Below, piece after piece: positions 1-6,376 of a DNA stretch of 9,723 bases. The stretch is from Lachnospiraceae bacterium (lineage in GTDB: Bacteria > Bacillota_A > Clostridia > Lachnospirales > Lachnospiraceae): the NCBI GenBank assembly GCA_017416055.1, contig JAFQDI010000062.1, forward strand, positions 1 to 9,723. Direction: 5' to 3'. Position 1 is the first letter of the stretch. Each line of letters starts with the position of its first letter. The notes under the pieces were generated by a model. The model did not search any database. It was given only the letters and a program-made list of their open reading frames with translations, and had not been told where the DNA came from. Position numbers and translations under genes: made by a program.

Positions 1-1889
1 AAATCGGTATGCTCAGTTGGGTGGCAAACAGTCCGGATCTGTCGGACACCGTGCTTCATGACTTTGAGAATTGGTTAAACAAAAAATACACCGAGGTTGA
101 ACTGTGGGATCGGTATCACTTTTGGCTCAAACCGTTTGAGCTGAGAAGAACGTATTATTTGATGCCGGAAAGTTCCTACGGTCTTAAGTATCATAAGGAT
201 TTGGGATATTACATGCGTGACCGGTATGCCCGCTACGCGAATGCGCTGAAAGAGATGGCGAACCGTTACGGGGTGAAAGATGTTCCATTCCTCATCAATA
301 TTCACGGAACCGGTGGCGGGAGAGGCCATACGTTCCCCATCGGCATCAGTCAGCTGATGGATGCCTATACTCAGTCGGAAGAGTATTTTGCGGGTTCCGA
401 CATTTACCTGTCAGGGGTGACGATGGAAAACCTGCAGGACATTTATATCATCAACAGTTATATGGAGGCGGTGAACCTGCCTACACATCCGCTGGGAAGC
501 TTTGAATTCCAGAGCGGAACGGCAGATTACGGCGAGACCGGAGGCGGAAGATTGGATGTCTCCGACGCTGATTTTACCGCGAGAATCTGTGCGCTGCAGG
601 GCAATGTACTGATCAATCACTATCTGTTCTGTGGCGGAAGAAATTATTTGCTGAAGAAACCGAGAAACGATGGAAATAACCGTATCGCGATCACCGGAGA
701 GCGACACGGATTTGCGGCACCGGTTGATCCGGAAGGAAACCTAAGCTATGTGTTCCCCCGGATGAAACGTGCGAATAGAATTTTGGCGACCAACGGAGAG
801 AAGCTGTCCGGCATGCGGGAGGAGCGAGTGGGCTTGTCCATTGGCTTTATCCCCGATTATTTCATGACCGAGTACGCCTACACTCCGTCGGAGAGAGATA
901 TGGTCAGAAATGTGTCAAGATGGAGAGCCGGCACAGGCTGGGATTGCTTTGCCAAGGCACTGTTATTGAACCAGTATAGTTTTGGCGGCGTGAACCTTCA
1001 GGGAACAGAGCCGCTGATCAAGCAGACAGATGTGCTCTTTGTCCTGTCCGCATCCTATATGGCCGGGGAAGTTCAGCTTCGCTTGAAAGAGTTTGTGGAG
1101 AGCGGTGGAAAGCTGATTCTCTACGGAAGGCTTCCGGTGATGGATATGGAAGGAAATGGCTGCTATATTCTGGCAGACATGCTCGGGGTGAAGAAGGAAA
1201 CTTACATGACCGAGCAGGAGCTTAAGTTTATGAGTATCCGGCCGACCGGCATTTTAGGAGAGTTCGCTGAAGTGCGAACCGGCTATGTGGAGCTCTATGA
1301 GGGCGATGATCTGGAGCCACTGATGGAACTGGCGGTCAAGGGAGGCGTATGCGCCTTCGAAAAAGAAGTGAAGGCAGGAAAGGCTGTCCTGATCGGAACC
1401 GATTATATCTGCCATTTGAAGGCGATCAGAAAACTGATGACCCACTTGGGCGTGGAGCCGAAATTGTCCCACAACTGTGAATATCACGGTATCGTGATGG
1501 GTATGAACAGGGATAAAAAAACGAATGAAAAATTTCTTCATGTTTTGAACATTGATGGCTTTACAAAAGTGTGCCACCTGTATTATAATGGCGTGGCGTT
1601 GTTCGAGGGCAGGGAAATGTACCTGGGAAGCAGAGATGGATATATGCTTCCAATCGACTTGAAGGTGGGAGAACGGACGATTGTGTACTCGACCGCCGAG
1701 CTCTATCATTGCGAGGAGAGTCGGATCCGATTCAGGCTGACGCAGCCACAGGATGTGATCGTCTTTGCGGGAGAGATTTCCGTGAAGCCATCCGAAGATT
1801 ATGACGTGATATACAAAGATAAACGGACATATATATACAGCAAATCAGACGGCAGGATAGAAGAGTTCGTTACAGTCTGCTTTGCATAG
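1..1889 (+). CDS. GH35/GH42-like clan GH-A glycosidase or beta-1,2-glucosyltransferase, 5'-truncated by the window
   Basis: This is the C-terminal part of a large retaining (beta/alpha)8-barrel enzyme. The frame is open to the window edge: codons before the first ATG (position 9) read Ile-Gly and the first two bases (aa) fit a Glu codon, so the piece would begin inside a NEIGM-type motif, where clan GH-A enzymes carry the acid/base Glu. ATG 9 is therefore an internal Met, and perhaps 170-180 residues are missing. Counting from that Met, the likely nucleophile is E166 in SFEFQSG, close to the EFQGG-type motif of GH35. Residues about 275-480 look like the GATase-like domain seen in GH42 (for example VLFVLSASYM, GGKLILYGR, GKAVLIGTDY), and 490-626 is a beta-rich tail. 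No secretion signal can be assessed. It is followed 39 bases later by the LacI gene. Automatic annotation would say beta-galactosidase; the GH144 neighbours make a role on beta-1,2-glucosides more likely. Family assignment is good, substrate uncertain. Confidence 0.8.
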   Translation, partial: IGMLSWVANSPDLSDTVLHDFENWLNKKYTEVELWDRYHFWLKPFELRRTYYLMPESSYGLKYHKDLGYYMRDRYARYANALKEMANRYGVKDVPFLINIHGTGGGRGHTFPIGISQLMDAYTQSEEYFAGSDIYLSGVTMENLQDIYIINSYMEAVNLPTHPLGSFEFQSGTADYGETGGGRLDVSDADFTARICALQGNVLINHYLFCGGRNYLLKKPRNDGNNRIAITGERHGFAAPVDPEGNLSYVFPRMKRANRILATNGEKLSGMREERVGLSIGFIPDYFMTEYAYTPSERDMVRNVSRWRAGTGWDCFAKALLLNQYSFGGVNLQGTEPLIKQTDVLFVLSASYMAGEVQLRLKEFVESGGKLILYGRLPVMDMEGNGCYILADMLGVKKETYMTEQELKFMSIRPTGILGEFAEVRTGYVELYEGDDLEPLMELAVKGGVCAFEKEVKAGKAVLIGTDYICHLKAIRKLMTHLGVEPKLSHNCEYHGIVMGMNRDKKTNEKFLHVLNIDGFTKVCHLYYNGVALFEGREMYLGSRDGYMLPIDLKVGERTIVYSTAELYHCEESRIRFRLTQPQDVIVFAGEISVKPSEDYDVIYKDKRTYIYSKSDGRIEEFVTVCFA

Positions 1890-1917
1890 ACAGTTATCCG
1901 TTGATTAAGAAGAAATG

Positions 1918-1931
1918 GGAGAAAACCAGTG
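1918..1931 (+). promoter_or_regulatory. Ribosome binding site and GTG start of the LacI gene
   Basis: GGAG at 1918-1921 lies 7 bases before GTG 1929-1931, which opens the frame as M-A-V-T-I-K-D-V-A, the usual first residues of a LacI-family DNA-binding domain. A nearby ATG at 1915 is in another frame. The start is therefore GTG, which usually lowers translation and would suit a repressor gene placed inside an operon. Confidence 0.75.
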
Positions 1932-2924
1932 GCAGTAACAATTAAAGATGTGGCAGAGGTAGCAAATGTTTCGATTTCCGCAGTTTCATACGCCATCAAT
2001 AATTCAGGACCGGTCAGCGAGGAAAAGCGCGAGCGGATTCTGAGGGTGGTAAAGGAACTGGGGTATGTTCAGAACGGCATGGCCCGGAGCCTTAGAATGC
2101 AGAAAAAGGGATTCATCGGATATTTCGCGAACTCTCTGTACGGAGTCTTTTACGGCGAGGTACTGAAAGGCATCGAGAAAGTATTCGACAAAAACGATAA
2201 AGAACTGGTGGCCGGAAAATGCAACCCGTCCAAGGATGACCTCCAGGTTATTCGTCTGCTGACGGAGAAGATGACGGACGGCGCGATCATTTTTTCCCCG
2301 TCGATCTCCGACAAGACGATTGAGAAGCTGGCGGATGATGATTTCCCGATTGTTGTTCTGGACAGAGAATTGTCCGGAAAAAACATTTCCGCTGTCCTGA
2401 TTGACAATGAGGGAAGTGGCTACCGGGTTGGACAGCACATCCACAGTCTCGGCATGCGAAAGGTAGCCTGCCTGATTGGACCGGGATTCGACGGAGAGAA
2501 ACGTCTGAGCGGATTCCGCCGCGCAGTGCAGGAATTTGGACTGGAATTGCGGCCGGAATGGATCGTGGACGGAGAGTGGAGCGAGGATGTGGCATATCGG
2601 CAGACGATTCAGCTGACTCAGAGCGGAATGCGTCCCCAGGTTGTGTTTGCGTTCAATGACGAGATGGCAAAGGGATGCATGCAGGCACTGCGGGAGCAGA
2701 ATGTGCGCATTCCGGAGGAAATCTCCGTGATCGGAATGGATGACATCCAGATCAGCGCATATTTGGAACCCAAATTGACAACGATACATAGACCACTGTA
2801 CGATCTCGGTGTGATCGCGGCACAGACTCTGCTTGAGATGATGAACGGAGGGGAGAGCAAAACAATCATGCTTCCCACACATCTGGTTGAGCGGGAGAGT
2901 TGTGTAAGATACCGGGGTGTATAA
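1929..2924 (+). CDS. LacI/GalR-family transcriptional repressor
   Basis: This 331-residue protein has the standard length and layout of a LacI-family regulator. Residues 3-22 form the helix-turn-helix (TIKDVAEVANVSISAVSYAI), followed by the third helix (SEEKRERILRVVKELGY) and a hinge helix at about 49-58 (NGMARSLRMQ) with the minor-groove Leu at 55. Residues 62-331 are a periplasmic-binding-protein-like effector domain, with family landmarks such as DGAIIFSP, VVLDRE, VFAFNDEMAKGC and ISVIGMDDIQ. It lies between the GH35-like and GH3 genes in the same direction, with gaps of 39 and 30 bases, so it is probably co-transcribed and autoregulated. The likely inducer is a sugar or oligosaccharide made by the operon enzymes, inferred here to be sophorose or a related glucoside. 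No CG-centred palindromic operator was seen in the short gaps of this window, so its operator is presumably upstream of the cut GH35-like gene. Confidence 0.95.
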   Translation: MAVTIKDVAEVANVSISAVSYAINNSGPVSEEKRERILRVVKELGYVQNGMARSLRMQKKGFIGYFANSLYGVFYGEVLKGIEKVFDKNDKELVAGKCNPSKDDLQVIRLLTEKMTDGAIIFSPSISDKTIEKLADDDFPIVVLDRELSGKNISAVLIDNEGSGYRVGQHIHSLGMRKVACLIGPGFDGEKRLSGFRRAVQEFGLELRPEWIVDGEWSEDVAYRQTIQLTQSGMRPQVVFAFNDEMAKGCMQALREQNVRIPEEISVIGMDDIQISAYLEPKLTTIHRPLYDLGVIAAQTLLEMMNGGESKTIMLPTHLVERESCVRYRGV

Positions 2925-2954
2925 TTTTTCAGATATTGGTTGGAGTTTTAGCAG

Positions 2955-5144
2955 ATGGACAGAAAAGATATACGGAAATTGATGAGAGAGATGACCCTGA
3001 CAGAGAAGGCGATGCAGATGACGCAGCTGGCAGCCGGACTGATTTGTCACACAGAACTGGCAAACCTTACCGGTCCGTTCAGAGCATGGTCTTTTACGGA
3101 TGAGGAACTGGAGATGACCGGTTCCGTGCTGGGTTCACACGGTGCAGAGTACGTGATGAAGGTCCAGAGAGACTATTTGGAGAAGTCAAAGCATAAGATT
3201 CCTTTGGTTTTTATGCAGGACGTTATCCATGGATTTGAGACGATTTTCCCGATCCCACTGGCGCAGGGATGTAGTTTTGATTTGGAGTTAATTGAGGAAG
3301 CGGCCTACGCGACGGCGAAGGAGGCTTCCGCGGCGGGAGTGCATGTTACCTTCTCGCCGATGGCAGATTTGGTGAGAGACCCGAGATGGGGCCGTGTATT
3401 GGAGTCTCCCGGAGAGGATCCCTATCATGCCGGACTGGTGGTTGCGGCGATGGTGCGCGGTTATCAGGGAACGGACGTGTCCGCAAAGGATCGTATGGCG
3501 GCATGTGTGAAGCATTTTGCAGGATACGGTCAGCCGGAGGGCGGAAGAGAGTATAATACCGTAGATATGTCCAGAGGTGTACTCCGTGACTTCTACTTAC
3601 CTGCATATAAGAAGGCGATTGAGGCCGGTGCAGAGATGGTGATGGCTTCCTTCAACATAATCGAGAGAGTGCCTGCGACCTGCTCACAGTATCTTCTGAG
3701 ACAGATTTTGCGCGAGGAGTGGGGCTTTAAAGGCATGGTTATCTCCGATTACAGCGCAATCGACGAAATTATGAATCACTGTGTTGCCGCGGATGAGTAT
3801 GAGGCCGGAGAGAAGTGTGTGAAGGCCGGCATGGATATGGAGATGATGTCCGGTGTATATGCAAAGTCCTTGCAGACGCTGGTGGATGAGGGCCTTCTCT
3901 CGATGGAAGAAATTGACGAGTGTGTCCTGCGTATCCTCGAATTGAAGAATCGTCTCGGCCTGTTTGAAAACCCGTATAAGGGAGCGGATCCTGAGTTGGA
4001 GAAGAAGCTGTTTTGCTGTCCCGAGCACAGAGCGATTGCCCGAAGACTGGCAGCGAGAAGTATGGTTCTGCTGAAGAATGACGGTGTACTTCCACTGAGC
4101 GGCGATATGACCGTAGGGTTGGCCGGGCCCGCAGCAGATTCAGGAAATATTCTGGGAAGCTGGCATTGCGCGGGACGCAGCGAGAAAGCGGTGACCTTGA
4201 GAGAGGGGCTTGGAAAGGTGCTTGGCGATGGTCTGAGGACCGCAATGCTCACCGGCTTTACCCGCGGAGAGGCGGATGTGCCCGACGAGGCAGAACTGGC
4301 GGCGAAGGAACTGAAAGACTGTGATGTCTGCGTGGTGGCAGTGGGCGAACCAGAGTGGGAAACCGGAGAGGCTGCCAGCCGTACGAAACTGAGGTTGTCT
4401 CCAAACCAGGAGAAACTGATTCATACGTTGAAAGCGTCCGGAAAGAAGGTCGTGACCTTGCTGGTGACCGGACGTCCGATAGAGATTGCACCGATCATTC
4501 CTGATTCGGACGCGATCCTTCAGGTGTGGTTCCCGGGAACCGAGGGCGGAAACGCCGTTGCGGATATTCTCTTCGGAAAAGTAAATCCGGTGGGAAGATT
4601 GAGCATGAGTTTCCCCAGAAACGTGGGTCAGATCCCCGTTTACTACAATTGTTACAATACCGGACGCCCCAATGTGAGCGATGATCGGTACTCATCCAGA
4701 TATATCGACTGTCCCAATGCTCCGCTCTATCCGTTCGGATACGGACTTAGCTATACCGAGTTCACCTACTCGGATCTGAAGGTTGAGGTGAATTGCGAGG
4801 AGCTGCACAGAGGACAGAAGAGCCATGATCTCGGAAAGGGTGCATTGACGGCATCCGTCTGCGTGAAAAACAAAGGATCGGTTTGCGGCGAGGTTCTGGT
4901 GCAGCTGTATATCCGGGATGTCTCTGCCAGCGTAGTCAGACCGTTGAAGGAACTGAAAGGCTTTGAGCGCGTGACATTGGCACCGGGAGAAGAGCGGACA
5001 GTAAACTTCGAGATTGACGCGGAAGCACTTTCCTTTTATAATAATGAGGAAGACTTCATCTTCGAGCCCGGTCTTTTCGATGTGATGATCGGTGATAATG
5101 CGAGAGACGTTCTGACGCAGAGAATTTGGATAACTCAAAACTGA
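2955..5144 (+). CDS. Glycoside hydrolase family 3 beta-glucosidase (BglX-like), cytoplasmic
   Basis: This 729-residue protein is a three-domain GH3 enzyme that hydrolyses terminal beta-glucosyl residues with retention. Residues about 1-335 are the (beta/alpha)8 domain: substrate-binding D89 (MQDVIHG), the RDPRWGR block at 141-147, K186-H187 (CVKHFAGYG), and nucleophile D265 in GMVISDYSAID. Residues about 365-560 are the alpha/beta sandwich; VVAVGEPEWETGEAASR holds the probable acid/base E472, placed as in E. coli BglX (HEASSR). Residues about 630-720 are the fibronectin III-like domain (RPLKELKGFERVTLAPGE). There is no signal peptide, unlike periplasmic BglX, so it should act on imported oligosaccharides. 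ATG 2955 has GGAG at 2942-2945. GH3 members acting on sophorose and beta-1,2-gluco-oligosaccharides are known from Listeria and Bacteroides, and the GH144 neighbours point to the same substrate here; that part is inference. Length is typical and all key residues are present. Confidence 0.95.
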   Translation: MDRKDIRKLMREMTLTEKAMQMTQLAAGLICHTELANLTGPFRAWSFTDEELEMTGSVLGSHGAEYVMKVQRDYLEKSKHKIPLVFMQDVIHGFETIFPIPLAQGCSFDLELIEEAAYATAKEASAAGVHVTFSPMADLVRDPRWGRVLESPGEDPYHAGLVVAAMVRGYQGTDVSAKDRMAACVKHFAGYGQPEGGREYNTVDMSRGVLRDFYLPAYKKAIEAGAEMVMASFNIIERVPATCSQYLLRQILREEWGFKGMVISDYSAIDEIMNHCVAADEYEAGEKCVKAGMDMEMMSGVYAKSLQTLVDEGLLSMEEIDECVLRILELKNRLGLFENPYKGADPELEKKLFCCPEHRAIARRLAARSMVLLKNDGVLPLSGDMTVGLAGPAADSGNILGSWHCAGRSEKAVTLREGLGKVLGDGLRTAMLTGFTRGEADVPDEAELAAKELKDCDVCVVAVGEPEWETGEAASRTKLRLSPNQEKLIHTLKASGKKVVTLLVTGRPIEIAPIIPDSDAILQVWFPGTEGGNAVADILFGKVNPVGRLSMSFPRNVGQIPVYYNCYNTGRPNVSDDRYSSRYIDCPNAPLYPFGYGLSYTEFTYSDLKVEVNCEELHRGQKSHDLGKGALTASVCVKNKGSVCGEVLVQLYIRDVSASVVRPLKELKGFERVTLAPGEERTVNFEIDAEALSFYNNEEDFIFEPGLFDVMIGDNARDVLTQRIWITQN

Positions 5145-5158
5145 AAGGTGACATCATG
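5145..5158 (+). promoter_or_regulatory. Ribosome binding site that fixes the start of the cytoplasmic GH144-like gene
   Basis: AAGGTG at 5145-5150 stands 5 bases before ATG 5156-5158, directly after the GH3 stop codon (5142-5144). The longer in-frame start is only TTG 5126, inside the GH3 gene and without a good Shine-Dalgarno sequence, and its ten extra residues (MDNSKLKGDI) look like read-through of the upstream region. I therefore place the start at 5156. Confidence 0.75.
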
Positions 5159-6340
5159 AGGGACATTGTTGAGAGAGAACAGCGGAGATGTTTTGACTTC
5201 TTTTGGAATGAAGTGAGTCTTTCTGAGGAGACCTATGGTCTGGTTTTGGACCATATGACGAATAAAAAAATGTGCTCTATCGCATCGGTGGGCTATGCGC
5301 TGCCTGCGATCATTATTGGTATTGAGCGAGGATATATTAACCGTGCGGAGGGAGAAGCGCGTGTGCTGGGCACTCTTCGTACGATGAAAGAGAAACCTGA
5401 CCGTGTACACGGTTTTTACTACCACTTTCTGGACATGGAGACTGCGAAACGGTATGGCAAGTGTGAGGTTTCCATCATTGACACAGCCATCTTTTTGATG
5501 GGTGCGCTGGTTGCGGCGGAATATTTTGGCGGAGAGATCGAGGAGCTCTGGGAGGATATCTACAGAGAAGTCGATTGGACCTGGTATCACAATCCGCAGA
5601 AGGACCAGTTTTACATGGGTTACCATGAGAGTCAGGGAGGTCATTTCGGCGCGTGGGATCACTATGCGGAGCAGTTCATGATGTATTTCCTGAGTGTGGC
5701 TGCGCCCAAGTACCCGGTGGCACCCACCGTGTTTTACGACTGTCCGCTGTACTGCAACACGTATAAGGACAGCGGAATAATCTACCACAGCCACGGAGGC
5801 GGACTGTTTGTCTACCAGTTCTCCCATGCGTTCATCGATTTCCGCGGAAAGAAGGATCGCAGAGGAATTGACTGGTTTGAGAATTCTGTGCGTGCGACAA
5901 AGGCGAACCGACAGTATTGTATTGACAATCCGCTGGGCCTTAAGACCTACGGCGAGAATGCGTGGGGTATGACTGCCTGCAATACACCGACCGGATATTC
6001 CGGAGCGATGGGAGCAGTTCCCTGTTTCAGAAACCAGCAGATCTGCCCGGATGGAACAATCCCGCCCTGCGGACCCATCGGATCTATCGTGTTCACACCC
6101 GAGGAGAGCATGAACGCGATGGAGTATTTCGCGCAAAATGAAAAGCTTTGGGGCAAATACGGTTTTATCGATGCGTACAATCTGGACGTGGAGCCGGCTT
6201 GGTATTCCGACGATGTGATCGGTATCGATAAGGGTATCAGTATTCTGATGATCGAGAATTATCGTTCCGGTCTGATCTGGAAGCTGACCAATCAAAACAA
6301 GTACATTCAGAGGGCATTTGAACTGTTGGAGATCAAATAA
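5156..6340 (+). CDS. Cytoplasmic glycoamylase-domain (PF10091, GH144-like) protein, probable beta-1,2-glucan-active enzyme
   Basis: This 394-residue protein consists almost wholly of the (alpha/alpha)6-barrel glycoamylase domain whose characterised stand-alone members are GH144 beta-1,2-glucanases, some endo-acting and some exo-acting (sophorose-releasing). Family blocks in order are YGLVLDH (27-33), SIASVGYALPA (41-51), GFYYHFLDM (86-94), EVSIIDTAIF (104-113), AWDHYAEQ (166-173), QFSHAFIDFRG (221-231), WFENSVRAT (240-248), YGFIDAYNLD (335-344) and GIDKGISILMIENYR (356-370). Acidic candidates for catalysis or binding shared with the next gene are D109, E172 and D358. It has no signal peptide or membrane segment, so it is predicted to be cytoplasmic, with an oligosaccharide as substrate. 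It starts 11 bases after the GH3 gene. Oddity: N276 replaces the Asp found at the same place in its paralogue (WGMTACN against WGLTACD). It could be an exo-acting enzyme, a transglycosylase or a changed-function relative; the fold is clear, the reaction is not. Confidence 0.85.
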   Translation: MRDIVEREQRRCFDFFWNEVSLSEETYGLVLDHMTNKKMCSIASVGYALPAIIIGIERGYINRAEGEARVLGTLRTMKEKPDRVHGFYYHFLDMETAKRYGKCEVSIIDTAIFLMGALVAAEYFGGEIEELWEDIYREVDWTWYHNPQKDQFYMGYHESQGGHFGAWDHYAEQFMMYFLSVAAPKYPVAPTVFYDCPLYCNTYKDSGIIYHSHGGGLFVYQFSHAFIDFRGKKDRRGIDWFENSVRATKANRQYCIDNPLGLKTYGENAWGMTACNTPTGYSGAMGAVPCFRNQQICPDGTIPPCGPIGSIVFTPEESMNAMEYFAQNEKLWGKYGFIDAYNLDVEPAWYSDDVIGIDKGISILMIENYRSGLIWKLTNQNKYIQRAFELLEIK

Positions 6341-6359
6341 CCTGTGAAGATAAAGAAAC

Positions 6360-6376
6360 GGGAGGAATGAAAAATG
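6360..6376 (+). promoter_or_regulatory. Strong ribosome binding site of the lipoprotein gene
   Basis: GGGAGG at 6360-6365 lies 8 bases before ATG 6374-6376. This is the strongest Shine-Dalgarno match in the operon and could give the secreted enzyme a higher translation rate than its neighbours. An ATG at 6367 is out of frame. Confidence 0.7.

Noticed and set aside
2004..3050. Long open frame (348 codons) on the minus strand opposite the LacI gene
   Set aside because: It mirrors a clear LacI-family gene and shows no domain or sensible protein composition; it is a codon-use shadow.
5126..5155. Extension of the cytoplasmic GH144-like gene to TTG 5126, overlapping the GH3 gene
   Set aside because: It has a rare start codon, no good Shine-Dalgarno sequence, and ten residues without family similarity; ATG 5156 has a well-placed AAGGTG.
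5135..6295. Long open frame (386 codons) on the minus strand opposite the cytoplasmic GH144-like gene
   Set aside because: The plus strand carries conserved family blocks along the whole length; the minus frame has none and no ribosome binding site was found.
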